Shown: positions 24,684-34,802, numbered from the stretch's first letter. The stretch: 64,000 nt of DNA from Afipia clevelandensis ATCC 49720 (GCF_000336555.1 NZ_KB375281.1:2615954-2679953), one strand, 5' to 3'. The notes: a model not told the origin generated them from the letters alone. Numbers and translations are program-made.

Positions 24684-25129
24684 AACAGATTGATCTTCAT
24701 GCCCTCATGCGAGGCGTCGAGGCCGAGCCGGACATAGAAGCGCTGCGCATCGGCCCGCCGCTTGTCGGTCGTGAGCTGCAACTGCTTGCAGCCCCGTGCA
24801 CGCGCCTTCGCGATCACAGTATCCATCATCTGCTCGCCGATCCCTAGGCCGCGCAACGAGCGGTCGACGCGCACCCCTTCCACCTTCGCGATCCAGCTTC
24901 CGTGATAGGACATGCCGGGAATGAAGGTAAGTTGCAGGCAGCCCATCACCTCGCCCTGATGGTCCCAGACGTAAAGCGTGTTGTTGGGGTCGGCGGCGAT
25001 GGCGTCGAATGCGGCTTCATAGGCCGCCATGTCGCCGGAGAAATCCTCCCGCCCGCGCGCGACTTCATCGTCCGCCAGCATCTCGACGATCCGGCGGATA
25101 TCCTCGCGGCGCGCTTCACGTAACGGCAT
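24680..25129 (-). CDS. GNAT family N-acetyltransferase
   Basis: A 149-residue GNAT protein. The acetyl-CoA pyrophosphate loop is RSLRGLGIGEQMMDTVIAKAR (motif A, about residues 93-113), preceded by the beta-strand VEGVRVD. It starts at base 25129 directly after the stop codon of the upstream dehalogenase-like gene, with zero gap, so the two are translationally coupled. The acceptor is unknown. Its ATG follows a poor ribosome site, consistent with coupling. Confidence 0.88.
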   Translation of the reverse strand: MPLREARREDIRRIVEMLADDEVARGREDFSGDMAAYEAAFDAIAADPNNTLYVWDHQGEVMGCLQLTFIPGMSYHGSWIAKVEGVRVDRSLRGLGIGEQMMDTVIAKARARGCKQLQLTTDKRRADAQRFYVRLGLDASHEGMKINLF

Positions 25130-26038
25130 TCAGTTTTTCTCCGAAAAGAACTTTAACAATGCGTCGGCGGTTGCTTGCGGGTTTTCTTCCGCAAGAAAAT
25201 GACCTGAATCGATCGGCTGGCCGCTGACATTCGCCGCCCATTTGCGCCAGGTGTCGAGCGGACTGGAGGCCGACGCGGCAATGCCCGCGCCGCCCCACAG
25301 CGCCAGCAGCGGCACGGTGATCTTGTTGCCAGCCTCGGCGTCCGTCTTGTCCTGCTCGAAATCGGTGTAAGCGCCGGCGCGATAATCCTCACATGCGGCA
25401 TGAATGCGCAGCGGATCGCGAAACGCTGTCAGATAATGCTCGACCGCGCGCGGATCGAACGGATTGGGCGCATCCTGCTTCGCCCAGCTTCTAAAGGTGC
25501 GGCCGAAATAGTCATCCGGATTCGATGCGATCAGGTTTTCAGGCAGCGGATGAGGCTGCGCCAGAAAAGCCCAGTGATAAATGCGCAGCGCAAAGCCGCG
25601 GTCCATTTTCAGCCAGTAGTCGTAGGTCGGCAGGATATCCAGCGTCGCCAGCCGCGACAGCCGTCCCGGATGATCCAGCGCCAGCCGATAGGCCACACGC
25701 CCGCCGCGGTCATGACCCGCAAGGCCGAAATGCACATGGCCGAGTTGTTCCATCGCCTCGACCATGACCTGCGCCATGGCGCGCTTGGAGAACGGCGTGT
25801 GGTTCTCGTCGGTCTTCGGCACATCGGACCACCCGTAGCCGGGCAGGTCCGGAATCACGAGGGTGAATTTGTCCGCCAGCATCGGCGCGACCCGGTGCCA
25901 CATCACATGGGTTTGCGGATAGCCGTGAAGCAGCAGCAGCGGCGGCCCCTTGCCGCCGACCCGCGCGAAAATGCGGCCGCCGCGCGTGCTGATCCATTCA
26001 GACGCGAAACCGGGAAACAGGTCTGCAAGGTCGGGCAT
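25130..26038 (-). CDS. Fluoroacetate dehalogenase-like alpha/beta hydrolase
   Basis: A 302-residue alpha/beta hydrolase that matches, residue for residue in position, the active site reported for the Rhodopseudomonas palustris fluoroacetate dehalogenase RPA1163: nucleophile Asp110, Arg111 and Arg114 ([11 protein letters not shown]) for the carboxylate, Asp134, halide-pocket His155, Trp156 and Tyr219, and His280 (DSGHFL). These enzymes hydrolyse fluoroacetate to glycolate and fluoride. An orthologue is strongly suggested, although haloacetates or other haloacids could be the natural substrate. It is co-transcribed with the GNAT gene downstream. Confidence 0.88.
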   Translation of the reverse strand: MPDLADLFPGFASEWISTRGGRIFARVGGKGPPLLLLHGYPQTHVMWHRVAPMLADKFTLVIPDLPGYGWSDVPKTDENHTPFSKRAMAQVMVEAMEQLGHVHFGLAGHDRGGRVAYRLALDHPGRLSRLATLDILPTYDYWLKMDRGFALRIYHWAFLAQPHPLPENLIASNPDDYFGRTFRSWAKQDAPNPFDPRAVEHYLTAFRDPLRIHAACEDYRAGAYTDFEQDKTDAEAGNKITVPLLALWGGAGIAASASSPLDTWRKWAANVSGQPIDSGHFLAEENPQATADALLKFFSEKN

Positions 26039-26115
26039 GGATCAGTTCTCCGTCTTCACGACGCCTTCACTCGCGCAATGGTCGACATCGCGGTTTGAAC
26101 ACCGTCCGGGGCTTT

Positions 26116-27381
26116 CTATTCCCTCTCCCGCTTCACCGCCTGCCAGCCGATATCGCGGCGGCAGAAGCCTTCCGGCCACCGAATGCGATCAATGGCTGCA
26201 TAGGCGCGGCGCTGGGCGTCGCTCACGGTCTTCGCGGTCGCCGTGACATTCAGCACGCGGCCGCCATTGGCGAGAATCTTGTCGCCGTCCGCCTTGGTGC
26301 CGGCATGGAATATCTCCACGCCTTCGACCTTCGCGGCCTCGCCGAGACCTTCGATGACCGTGCCCCTGGAATAATCGCCCGGATAGCCCTTCGCGGCCAT
26401 CACGACGGTGAGCGCCGGTTCCGGATGCCAGCGCAGATCGAAATGCTTCAACTCGCCATCGACGGAGGCCAGCAGCGCGGGCACGAGATCCGACATCAGA
26501 CGGATCATCAGCACCTGCGTTTCCGGATCGCCGAAACGCGCATTGTATTCGATCAGCTTCGGACCATCCTTCGTAATCATCAGCCCTGCGAACAGCACGC
26601 CCTTGTAGGGCATGCCCATGGCTTTCATCGCACGCAGCGTCGGCAGGATGATCTCGGTCATCGTACGCTCGCGGATCGCATCGGTGAAAACCGGTGCGGG
26701 CGAATAAGCGCCCATGCCGCCGGTGTTCGGTCCCTTCTCGCCGTCGAAGGCGCGCTTGTGGTCCTGCGCGGCCACCAGCGGCAGTGCATTCTCGCCGTCG
26801 CAGAGCACGAAGAACGAAGCCTCCTCGCCTTCCATGAATTCCTCGACGACAGCCTCCGCGCCCGGTGTCGCAAACAACGCTTCGACGGCAGCTTCAGCCT
26901 CCGCCAACGTCATCGCCACCACAACGCCCTTGCCAGCCGCAAGGCCGTCGGCCTTCACGACAATCGGCGCACCCTGCCTGCGGATATAGGCCTTCGCGGC
27001 CTCGCCATCGCGAAACCGCTCATAGGCGGCGGTCGGAATGTTGTTTGCCTTGCAGATATCCTTGGTGAAGCCCTTGGAGCTTTCCAGTTGCGAGGCCGCC
27101 TTGCTCGGCCCGAAGGCCTTGATGCCCACCTTCGCGAGATCATCGACAATGCCCGCCGCCAGCGGCGCTTCAGGTCCGACCACCACGAGATCGACCTTGT
27201 TGGCCTTGCAGAAGTCAACTACCGCGGCATGGTCCACCACATCGAGCGCGACACATTCGGCGTCCTGCGCGATGCCGGCATTGCCGGGCGCGCACCACAA
27301 TTTGGAGAGCAGCGGCGAGGCCGCCATTTTCCACGCCAGCGCGTGCTCACGCCCGCCGGAACCGATCAGAAGGATATTCAT
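26116..27381 (-). CDS. purD: Phosphoribosylamine-glycine ligase
   Basis: A 421-residue ATP-grasp enzyme that makes glycinamide ribonucleotide, the second step of purine synthesis. The start [18 protein letters not shown] is the family N-terminus, so I use ATG 27381 rather than an upstream in-frame codon. [29 protein letters not shown] and [12 protein letters not shown] are diagnostic. It is divergent from xseA with 81 bases between starts. Confidence 0.96.
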   Translation of the reverse strand: MNILLIGSGGREHALAWKMAASPLLSKLWCAPGNAGIAQDAECVALDVVDHAAVVDFCKANKVDLVVVGPEAPLAAGIVDDLAKVGIKAFGPSKAASQLESSKGFTKDICKANNIPTAAYERFRDGEAAKAYIRRQGAPIVVKADGLAAGKGVVVAMTLAEAEAAVEALFATPGAEAVVEEFMEGEEASFFVLCDGENALPLVAAQDHKRAFDGEKGPNTGGMGAYSPAPVFTDAIRERTMTEIILPTLRAMKAMGMPYKGVLFAGLMITKDGPKLIEYNARFGDPETQVLMIRLMSDLVPALLASVDGELKHFDLRWHPEPALTVVMAAKGYPGDYSRGTVIEGLGEAAKVEGVEIFHAGTKADGDKILANGGRVLNVTATAKTVSDAQRRAYAAIDRIRWPEGFCRRDIGWQAVKRERE

Positions 27382-27462
27382 GGATAAGGGTCGAACCGCA
27401 GTTTCTGGAATGGTACAAGGGTTTATCATGACACTTCCCAGCCGCAACCGATTCGACTGACC

Positions 27463-28923
27463 ATGCCTGCCGCGCCCGCTGAAATTCTGTCCAATTCACC
27501 GGAATTCACCGTTTCCGAGCTGTCCTCGGCGCTGAAGCGTACGGTGGAGGACACCTATGGCCATGTGCGGGTGCGCGGCGAAATCTCGGGCTTTCGCGGG
27601 CCGCATTCCTCCGGCCACTGTTACTTCGCGCTGAAGGACGACAGCGCCAAGATCGAGGCCGTGATCTGGAAGGGCGTTCATGGCCGGATGCGGTTCAAGC
27701 CGCAGGAAGGCCTGGAGGTCATCGCCACCGGCAAGCTGACCACTTATCCCGGCTCGTCGAAATACCAGATCGTGATCGAGGCCATCGAGCCTGCCGGCGT
27801 CGGCGCGCTGATGGCGCTGATGGAGGAGCGCAAGAAGAAGCTCGCCGCCGAAGGCCTGTTCGACGAAGCGCGCAAACAGCTTCTGCCATGGCTGCCCGAG
27901 GTCATCGGGGTGGTGACGTCGCCGACCGGCGCGGTGATCCGCGACATCCTGCATCGCCTCGAGGACCGTTTCCCGCGCCGCGTGCTGGTCTGGCCGGTGC
28001 GGGTGCAGGGTGAGGGTTCCGCCGAGCAGATCGCGGCCGCGATCCACGGTTTCAACGCACTGGAGGACGGCGGCAAAATTCCGCGTCCCGACTTGCTGAT
28101 TGTCGCGCGCGGCGGCGGCTCGCTGGAAGACCTGTGGTCGTTCAATGAAGAGATCGTGGTGCGGGCGGCTGCCGAGAGCATGATCCCGCTGATCTCGGCC
28201 GTTGGCCACGAAACCGACGTAACACTGATCGACTTCGCCGCCGACAAGCGCGCGCCGACGCCGACCGCGGCAGCGGAAATGGCCGTGCCGGTGCGGGCTG
28301 AACTGTTTGTCGAAGTCACATCGCTCGCGCGGCGCAGCCTCGCCTCATGGCAACGCATCCAGGAGCATCGCCGCAGCGAGTTGCGCAGCGCCTCGCGCGC
28401 GCTGCCAAAACTGCACGACCTGCTGGCCATCCCGCGTCAGCGCCTCGACCGCGCCAGCGCGCAATTGCCGCGCGCGTTGCGCGCCAATGCGCATGTCTAT
28501 GAGCGGCGACTCTCCGCCATTGGCGGACGCCTGACCGTGACCACGCTGCGCTCGCAGATCGACCGTGGCAAGGAGCGTGTGGAGCGGCTGGCCGCAAGCG
28601 CGCGTCGCTGCGCCGATCTGCACATCCGGCAGCGCGAGACACGGCTGAAATATGTCGCGCAGCTTCTCAATGCACTGTCCTACAAGGGCGTGCTGGATCG
28701 CGGCTTCGCGCTGGTGCGCGACGAACATGGCCAGCCGCTCCACGCCGCTGCGAGCGTCGATAACGGGCAGCGCCTGACCATCGAGTTCGCGGACGGCCGC
28801 GTCAGCGCGACAGCGGATGGCGATGGAACGCCTGCCGCGAAGCCGAAAGCAGTGCCGGCAAAGCCCGCGTCAAAGCGCACCACCGATTTCGGCGTGAAAA
28901 AGGTTCAGGGCGATCTTTTTTGA
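27463..28923 (+). CDS. xseA: Exodeoxyribonuclease VII large subunit
   Basis: A 486-residue protein. The N-terminal OB-fold ([29 protein letters not shown]) binds single-stranded DNA, the catalytic domain contains [39 protein letters not shown] and [28 protein letters not shown], and a coiled coil (about 285-420) precedes the C-terminal beta-domain [11 protein letters not shown]. With XseB it degrades single-stranded DNA from both ends. The last 50 residues are an Ala/Lys/Pro-rich extension ending in VQGDLF. XseB is not in the window. Confidence 0.95.
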   Translation: MPAAPAEILSNSPEFTVSELSSALKRTVEDTYGHVRVRGEISGFRGPHSSGHCYFALKDDSAKIEAVIWKGVHGRMRFKPQEGLEVIATGKLTTYPGSSKYQIVIEAIEPAGVGALMALMEERKKKLAAEGLFDEARKQLLPWLPEVIGVVTSPTGAVIRDILHRLEDRFPRRVLVWPVRVQGEGSAEQIAAAIHGFNALEDGGKIPRPDLLIVARGGGSLEDLWSFNEEIVVRAAAESMIPLISAVGHETDVTLIDFAADKRAPTPTAAAEMAVPVRAELFVEVTSLARRSLASWQRIQEHRRSELRSASRALPKLHDLLAIPRQRLDRASAQLPRALRANAHVYERRLSAIGGRLTVTTLRSQIDRGKERVERLAASARRCADLHIRQRETRLKYVAQLLNALSYKGVLDRGFALVRDEHGQPLHAAASVDNGQRLTIEFADGRVSATADGDGTPAAKPKAVPAKPASKRTTDFGVKKVQGDLF

Positions 28924-29048
28924 GGTTCGGCGGCGGCGCGGCGCAGCACCAGACGCCTCAATCAGGGGTTTCCCGCACCGCCCGGCCAACCTATATTTGA
29001 CCCAACTCTCCGGACCACATCTGCCGGACCCCGACAAGGACCATCATC

Positions 29049-29273
29049 GTGCTCAATAAATTCGGGCCTTCCGGCCAGGGCGAAGCGCAGGTCGAATATC
29101 TCGACGGCGATTTTCGCGTGACCTCCCCCGGCTCCTATGTGCGCTGCGCCATCACCGGCGAACACATTCCGCTGGATGAGCTGAAATACTGGAGCGTCGA
29201 CCGGCAGGAAGCCTATGCGACCCCGGAAGCCGTGCTGCAGCGGCACTATCCGGCGCAGCTCAAGAAGGCTTGA
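29049..29273 (+). CDS. DUF2093 family protein
   Basis: A 74-residue protein consisting of one DUF2093 domain (EAQVEYLDGDFRVTSPGSYVRCAITGEHIPLDELKYWSV split by conserved Gly and Cys). Two candidate metal or structural residues are Cys and His near CAITGEHI. It begins at GTG 29049, 8 bases after AAGGA. Function unknown; found almost exclusively in alphaproteobacteria. Its last 14 bases overlap the 3' end of convergent lpxK. Confidence 0.88.
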   Translation: MLNKFGPSGQGEAQVEYLDGDFRVTSPGSYVRCAITGEHIPLDELKYWSVDRQEAYATPEAVLQRHYPAQLKKA

Positions 29274-30288
29274 GGCCTATTTTTGCGCGCGCCTTGGTCA
29301 ACCGCGCGATTACGAAATTCTTCAGCATTGTATCGTCGTCGAACGCCAGCGTGACAGCGAAGACCGCGATCCTGTCGGCGTATTGGCGCAAACGAACATC
29401 GCTACGGATGCGCGCCATGTCCTTTTCGGTCGTGATCAGCACCAGCGACTTTGCCGCCGCAGTTAATGCCAATCGCGCGACTTCGTCCGGCGTGAACGGA
29501 TGATGATCGGGAAAGGCCTTTTCCTCGATCACATCCACGCCATTCGCACGCAGCGTCGCGAAGAACCGCGCCGGATCGCCGATCCCGGCGAAAGCCAGCA
29601 CGCGCTGTCCCCGCAGTTTCTCTATGGACGTCTGATCGGGCACAACCCGCGCGCGCAGCACGGACGCGCCCTGCCTCGCAACATCGGTGGCGATGCCATC
29701 GGCTGCATCGCCCGCCCCGATCACAATCAACGCATCTGTGCGCGCGATCTGCGGAGGCAAAGGCGCGCGTAACGGGCCCGCAGGAAACACACAGCCGTTA
29801 CCGATACCGCGCGACGCATCGATGACAATCAGCGAGGCATCCTTGACCAGTGCCGGATTCTGGAAGCCGTCATCCAACAGAACCACGGTTGCGCCCTGCG
29901 CGCGCGCCAGCGCCGCGCCTGCGGCGCGATCACGAGACACAATGACTGGCACCTGCGCCGCCATCATCAACGGCTCATCGCCGACATCGGCAGCCGTATG
30001 CCCAGCACCATCGACACGAACAGGTCCTGACAGCGCCCCGCCATAGCCTCGGCTGACCACAGACGGCTGTTCGCCGAGGTCGCGCAGCAGCTTCGCAAGC
30101 GCGAGCGTTGTCGGCGTCTTGCCCGCGCCGCCGACGTGATAATTGCCGATGCAGAAAACAGGGAGTTCGGCGTGTGCGCCGGTGCGCGCCATGCGCTGCG
30201 CCGTGATCGCGCCATAGATCGCGCCGAAAGGCGTCAATAGTCGCGACATCCACGATGGCGGCCGATACCAGAAGGCCGGCTCACGCAT
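29260..30288 (-). CDS. lpxK: Tetraacyldisaccharide 4'-kinase
   Basis: A 342-residue inner-membrane-associated P-loop kinase that phosphorylates the 4' position of the lipid A disaccharide. The N-terminal hydrophobic segment LTPFGAIYGAITAQRM precedes the Walker A GNYHVGGAGKTPTT (about 48-61); VVLLDDGFQNP is the Walker B/catalytic region. It is the terminal gene of the minus-strand cluster, overlapping waaA by 8 bases. Length is typical for the family. Confidence 0.95.
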   Translation of the reverse strand: MREPAFWYRPPSWMSRLLTPFGAIYGAITAQRMARTGAHAELPVFCIGNYHVGGAGKTPTTLALAKLLRDLGEQPSVVSRGYGGALSGPVRVDGAGHTAADVGDEPLMMAAQVPVIVSRDRAAGAALARAQGATVVLLDDGFQNPALVKDASLIVIDASRGIGNGCVFPAGPLRAPLPPQIARTDALIVIGAGDAADGIATDVARQGASVLRARVVPDQTSIEKLRGQRVLAFAGIGDPARFFATLRANGVDVIEEKAFPDHHPFTPDEVARLALTAAAKSLVLITTEKDMARIRSDVRLRQYADRIAVFAVTLAFDDDTMLKNFVIARLTKARAKIGLKPS

Positions 30289-31585
30289 CGGCGCTGCCTC
30301 CCTCGAGCCGCAACTGCAGCAGATAAGGCTCCAGCGCGTTCAGCGTCTTGTCCAGCGCGCCGCCGAGCCGGTTCACAACGCCTTCGGCGGCATCGACCGA
30401 GCGCTGCCGGGCAACCGGATTGACCAGCAACTGGCCGAGTAGTTTGACGAAATCCTCATCGGTCTCGGCACGCACCGCACCGCCGGACTGATCCAGCGCC
30501 TCGTAGATATCGCTGAAGTTGAACACATGCGGCCCGTGCAGAATGGCCGCACCGAGCTTGATGCCTTCAATCGGATTCTGTCCGCCATGCGGCACCAGCG
30601 AGCCGCCCATGAACACCACCGGCGCGATCCGGTAAAACAGGCCCAGTTCGCCCATCGTATCGGCGACATAGATGTCCGTCGCGCCGCCCGGCAATTCGTC
30701 CCGCGAGCGCAGGGCGACCTGCAGTCCAGCGTCCGCCACCATCTGCGCAATGGCCGGGCCGCGCTCGGGGTGGCGCGGCACGATGATGCTAAGGAGTTGC
30801 GGCAGCCGCTGCGCCAGCCGGCGATGCGCATCGAGCACGATTTCATCCTCGCCAGGATGCGTGGACGCCGCGACGAAAATCTGGCGGCGCTGCGCCGCTT
30901 CCTTCAGGCGCTCCAGCTTGCGGACATCCGCAGGCAGCGCCTCGACATCGAGTTTCAGATTGCCGGAGGTGACAACGTTGGGACAGCCGAGCGCCGCGAA
31001 GCGTTCCGCGTCCCTGTCCGATTGCGCAAGGCAGAGATCGAAACATTCCAGCAGCGCGGAAATCGTGCCGCGCAGTTTCTGCCAGCGCGGAAACGAGCGC
31101 GGCGACATCCGGCCATTGATGATGACCATGGGAATGCGGCGCTCGGCGCTGGACAGGATCAGGTTGGGCCAGATATCGGATTCGATGAACAGCGCGAGAC
31201 CGGGCTTCCAGTGATCGAGAAAGGCCGAGACGAAACGCGGCGAATCGAACGGCACATATTGATGGATCACGTCCGGCGGAAAGCGCCGGGCCACGATCGC
31301 GGCCGATGTGACCGTTCCCGACGTCAGCAGGATGCGGATGTTGAGCGCACGCAGCCGCTCGATCAATCCGGCGGCGGCCAGCACCTCGCCGACGCTTGCG
31401 CCATGAATCCAGATCAGCGGTCCCGCCGGGCGCTCGATGCTCGCAACACCGCGCCGCTCGCCAAGACGTTCGGGATCTTCCTTGCCGCGCTTCAGCCGGC
31501 GCGCGATCAGCGGCGCCGCAAACGGCGCGGCAAGCGCCGACAGCCGCCGGTAGGTCGCAAGCGTCGCTGGCAGCGCGCTAGGCAT
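30281..31585 (-). CDS. waaA: 3-deoxy-D-manno-octulosonic acid transferase
   Basis: A 434-residue GT30 family Kdo transferase that attaches Kdo to lipid IVA at the inner membrane. The GT-B fold is shown by WIHGASVGEVLAAAGL in the N-terminal half and HPERGPAIAQMVADAG, DTMGELGLFYRIAPVVFMGGSLVPHGGQNPIEG (C-terminal donor site) in the second. An N-terminal membrane-proximal helix is typical. It overlaps both neighbours (8 bases each), forming a strictly coupled operon. Confidence 0.95.
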   Translation of the reverse strand: MPSALPATLATYRRLSALAAPFAAPLIARRLKRGKEDPERLGERRGVASIERPAGPLIWIHGASVGEVLAAAGLIERLRALNIRILLTSGTVTSAAIVARRFPPDVIHQYVPFDSPRFVSAFLDHWKPGLALFIESDIWPNLILSSAERRIPMVIINGRMSPRSFPRWQKLRGTISALLECFDLCLAQSDRDAERFAALGCPNVVTSGNLKLDVEALPADVRKLERLKEAAQRRQIFVAASTHPGEDEIVLDAHRRLAQRLPQLLSIIVPRHPERGPAIAQMVADAGLQVALRSRDELPGGATDIYVADTMGELGLFYRIAPVVFMGGSLVPHGGQNPIEGIKLGAAILHGPHVFNFSDIYEALDQSGGAVRAETDEDFVKLLGQLLVNPVARQRSVDAAEGVVNRLGGALDKTLNALEPYLLQLRLEGGSADA

Positions 31586-32294
31586 GAAGACCCTCGTCCG
31601 GACGGCCGACCAGCGTGTAGGCCCGTCGCGTCACATCGTTCAACCGTTCTTCGAGCTGCAGCCGCAACGCCTGCATGGTTTCGTTGTCCGCATCGCGCGG
31701 CACCCAGATCAGGTCCGAGCCTGCGATAACGCCGCGCCCGAATGGCAAATGAATGACCGAGCGGTCCCAGTTATTCAACCGCTTGAACCGGCTGGTGGCA
31801 ATCGCCACCGGCAGGATCGGGCGGCCGGATTCCCGCGCCAGCATGATGATGCCGAGGCCCGCCTTGCGTGACACCTTCGGCACGTCCGCCGTCAGCGCCA
31901 TGTTGACCTTTTCTTCTTCCAGGACCCTTAGCATCGCCTTGAACGCGGTCACGCCACCCTTGCGATGAAATTCGGTGCCGTGATCGCCGGAGCCACGCAC
32001 CGTTCCGACATTGAGGCGCTCGGCGGCGATGGCATTGATCTCGCCGTCGCGGTGGCGCGAGATCAAGACCTTGGCCTTGTATTCCTTGCGCTTGAGGAAC
32101 GGCATCATGAAATGCTGACCATGCCAGAAGCCGATGATCAGCGGCATCTCGGGTTCCATGCGCTTGTAGACCTCGGGCGGGTCCAGCGTGAAGCGATTGG
32201 TCAGCCACACAAAGCGCAGAAACTCAGCCGCGATGAAACCCGCGACATGCTGCAGCCAGCTTGCGCGGCCCAATTTTCGGAGTGCAGTTTTCAA
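31578..32294 (-). CDS. Lysophospholipid/lauroyl acyltransferase-like protein (DUF374)
   Basis: A 238-residue DUF374 protein beside waaA and lpxK, probably an acyltransferase acting on a lipid A precursor. The motif block GFWHGQHFMMPFLKR, SRHRDGEINA, GTVRGSGDHG and ALTADVPKGxx-like ALTADVPKVS are family features. The start is TTG 32294: its first bases overlap the stop codon of the DUF4170 gene (TTGA), so translation is coupled. There is no ribosome site upstream. In E. coli, related enzymes add acyl chains; the acyl chain here, possibly very long chain, is unknown. Confidence 0.8.
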   Translation of the reverse strand: MKTALRKLGRASWLQHVAGFIAAEFLRFVWLTNRFTLDPPEVYKRMEPEMPLIIGFWHGQHFMMPFLKRKEYKAKVLISRHRDGEINAIAAERLNVGTVRGSGDHGTEFHRKGGVTAFKAMLRVLEEEKVNMALTADVPKVSRKAGLGIIMLARESGRPILPVAIATSRFKRLNNWDRSVIHLPFGRGVIAGSDLIWVPRDADNETMQALRLQLEERLNDVTRRAYTLVGRPDEGLHA

Positions 32295-32539
32295 GTGGAG
32301 GATTTCGCGTCTTGGCCCGGATCGAGCAGCCGGTGGAGATGGACGATGAAGTAACGCATGTGGGCGTTATCGACCGTCTGCTGGGCCTTGCTCTTCCACG
32401 CGGCATAAGCGGTGGCATAGTTCGGGAACAGGCCCACGACATCGACCTTGTCGAGATCCTTGAAGGTCACATGATCGAGGTCGAGAAGTTCGCCGCCAAT
32501 AACGAGGTGAAGCAACTGCGGTTGCACAGCTTCGGACAT
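32291..32539 (-). CDS. DUF4170 family protein
   Basis: An 82-residue conserved protein of unknown function, with QPQLLHLVIGGELLDLDHVTFKDLDKVDVVG and SKAQQTVDNAHMRYFIVHLHRLL recognisable as DUF4170. The AGGAAA before ATG 32539 supports the start. It overlaps the acyltransferase gene by four bases and lies within the lipid A cluster, so it may be an accessory of that pathway; this is inference only. Confidence 0.85.
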   Translation of the reverse strand: MSEAVQPQLLHLVIGGELLDLDHVTFKDLDKVDVVGLFPNYATAYAAWKSKAQQTVDNAHMRYFIVHLHRLLDPGQDAKSST

Positions 32540-32599
32540 GAGATGCTTTCCTAAAACCAAGGACCGGCTGATGGATTGAAGCAAAAAGCGTGCTCGCAA

Positions 32600-33418
32600 T
32601 CACCACGGAATCGGGTTTTCCCGAAAATGTTTCACGATATGCGCGTGCCGCGCATGCCCCGCCGCCACCAGCAACCCATGGCGGACATCGGTTTGATTAT
32701 AAACCAGGCGCTCGCCGGCCAGTGAGGTCATTTCCCCGCCCGCTTCGTGCACGATTAAGTCGGCGGCTGCAAGGTCCCAGTCGCGGCTGCTCCCGGCCGC
32801 AAATGCGGCATCGAGCCGCCCTTCCGCCACCCGGACCAGACGCAAGGCCAATGAACCGATCCGCGGATAGAGGCTTTCGCCCTCCTTCATGCCGCCCAAC
32901 CGCTCGACCAGCGGCTTCGGCCCGGCAATTTTCGGATAGTTGATCGCCGCGCCCGATGCGGCGGCCACCGGCGCGCCATTGAGATGCGCGCCGCGCCCGC
33001 GCGTTGCGAAAAAGAACTCGTCGCTGGCCGGCGCGAACACCGCGCCCAGAACCGGCAAGCCGTCGGCGACCAGCGCGATCGAGACCGACCAGTCCTCCCG
33101 GCGCTCCAGATAGGCGCGGGTGCCGTCGATCGGATCGACGATCCATGTCAGTTGCTTGCCGAGCCGCGAGGTATCGTCGGCGCTTTCTTCCGACAGCCAT
33201 CCGTAATCGGGGGTCGCCGCGCGCAGGCGTGTTTCGATCAGGTCGTTCACCGCGATGTCGGCTTCCGACACCGGCGATGATTTGCCCTTGATCCAGGATT
33301 TCAGATCGGTACGAAACAGGCCGAGCGCCAGCGCGCCGGCCTCCCTCACCACATCGTCGAGCAAGGCTGCGTCGCGCGTCAGGTTCGCATCGCGGATTTC
33401 GGAATCAGCGTCCGGCAA
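32600..33418 (-). CDS. cysQ: 3'(2'),5'-bisphosphate nucleotidase / IMPase-family phosphatase
   Basis: A 272-residue phosphatase with the lithium-sensitive phosphatase set: SEAD (51-54), EES (77-79), DPIDGT (95-100) and WDLAAAD (214-220). The WDLAAAD version with Trp rather than PYD separates it from the HisN-like protein at 13178 and suits the CysQ branch, which removes phosphoadenosine phosphate made during sulphate assimilation. The only start compatible with the N-terminus is TTG 33418, with GGGGA 8 bases upstream, inside the pmbA gene (14-base overlap). CysQ versus inositol phosphatase is not certain. Confidence 0.78.
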   Translation of the reverse strand: MPDADSEIRDANLTRDAALLDDVVREAGALALGLFRTDLKSWIKGKSSPVSEADIAVNDLIETRLRAATPDYGWLSEESADDTSRLGKQLTWIVDPIDGTRAYLERREDWSVSIALVADGLPVLGAVFAPASDEFFFATRGRGAHLNGAPVAAASGAAINYPKIAGPKPLVERLGGMKEGESLYPRIGSLALRLVRVAEGRLDAAFAAGSSRDWDLAAADLIVHEAGGEMTSLAGERLVYNQTDVRHGLLVAAGHARHAHIVKHFRENPIPW

Positions 33419-34802
33419 TCGTCAGGTCCCCGATGCGGACGGTCGGCGCGTTGACACCGTACTTGAATGTCAGATCATTGGCCGGAACCATCGACTTGAA
33501 AATCTCGAGCAGATGGCCCGCGATGGTCACTTCACTGACCGCATAGGTCAGCTTGCCGTTCTCGATCCAGAAACCGGCGGCGCCGCGGCTGTAATCGCCG
33601 GTCACGCCATTGACGCCGGAGCCGATCAGGTCGGTGACATAGAAACCTTGCTTGATGTCGGAGATCAGGTCGTCCGGCGATACCTGACCGGCTTCCAGAT
33701 GAAGATTGTACGGTCCCGGCGAGGGCGATGACGACACGCCACGGTGGGCGTGGCCCGTCGTGGCCATGCCAAGTTCGCGCGCGGTCGCGGAATCCAGCAG
33801 CCATGTGGTCAGCACGCCATCATCAATGATCGCACGTTTCATTGTCGCAACGCCGTCCGAGTCGAAGGCCTGCGAGCGCATCCCGCGCACCCGCAGCGGA
33901 TCGTCGATGATGCGGATGCCTTTGTCGAACAGTTGCTGGCCCAGACGATCTTTCAGAAAGCTGGTCTTGCGCGCGATCGACGCGCCGTTGACCGCGCCGA
34001 CCAGATGACCGACCAGCGAGTTGGAAACACGCGGATCGAACACCACCGGCGCCTTGCAGGTCGCAACCTTGCGCGGATTGAGCCGCGCCACGGTGCGCTC
34101 GCCCGCACGTTTGCCGACGCTCTCCGGGGACTCCAGATCGGAGCCGTGGATCGCGGAGGTGAAATCGTAATCGCGCTCCATGCCGGTGCCTTCACCGGCA
34201 ATCGCCACCGCCGATACGCTCTGGCTCGAACGCAGATACGATCCGTGAAATCCGGTCGAGGTGACAAGCACCATGCCGCCAATGCCGGACGACGCGGACG
34301 CACCACCTGACTTCGACACGCCCTTGACCGCAAGCGCGGCGGCTTCCGCGGCCAGCGCGCGGCGTTCGAGCTCGGCAACGGACGGCACCTGCGGATCGAG
34401 CAGATCGAGATCGGGAAACTGTTTGGCCAGCAGCGCCGGATCGGCGAGGCCGACATATTCATCGTCGGGCGACACCTTCGCCATCGCCACCGCGCGCTCG
34501 GCGAGTTTTGAAACGTCGCCGCCGATATCGCTGCTCGACACCACCGCCTGACGTTTTCCGACAAACACACGCAGGCCGATATCGTCGCCTTCTGAGCGCT
34601 CGGATTCCTCGACCTTGCCTTCGCGGATTTCAACGCCCTGCGAAACACCGCGCACCGCGATGGCGTCCGCTGCGTCCGCGCCCGCGCGCTTTGCTGCTTC
34701 AACGAGGCGCTGCGCCAGATCGCTCAGTGCGCTCTGGTCGAGCAATCCGGATGCGGCTGATTTGTGCGAGGGCGACAATGATGCGTTTGGTGAAGAGTTC
34801 AC
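33405..34802 (-). CDS. pmbA: TldD/PmbA family metalloprotease subunit
   Basis: A 465-residue PmbA (TldE) protein. It has the conserved N-terminal region (GADAADAIAVRGVSQGVEIREGKVEESERSEGDDIGLRVFVGKRQAVVSSSD) and the C-terminal beta-barrel half with RDYDF-like MERDYDFTSAIHGSDL and RGVSSSPSPGPYNL, and VTGDYSRGAAGFWIENG. In E. coli TldD/TldE processes microcin B17 and degrades CcdA. Here TldD is not seen. GTG 34802 has GGGAA 7 bases upstream; TTG 34808 is alternative. The following cysQ-like gene starts inside this gene. Confidence 0.9.
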   Translation of the reverse strand: MNSSPNASLSPSHKSAASGLLDQSALSDLAQRLVEAAKRAGADAADAIAVRGVSQGVEIREGKVEESERSEGDDIGLRVFVGKRQAVVSSSDIGGDVSKLAERAVAMAKVSPDDEYVGLADPALLAKQFPDLDLLDPQVPSVAELERRALAAEAAALAVKGVSKSGGASASSGIGGMVLVTSTGFHGSYLRSSQSVSAVAIAGEGTGMERDYDFTSAIHGSDLESPESVGKRAGERTVARLNPRKVATCKAPVVFDPRVSNSLVGHLVGAVNGASIARKTSFLKDRLGQQLFDKGIRIIDDPLRVRGMRSQAFDSDGVATMKRAIIDDGVLTTWLLDSATARELGMATTGHAHRGVSSSPSPGPYNLHLEAGQVSPDDLISDIKQGFYVTDLIGSGVNGVTGDYSRGAAGFWIENGKLTYAVSEVTIAGHLLEIFKSMVPANDLTFKYGVNAPTVRIGDLTIAGR

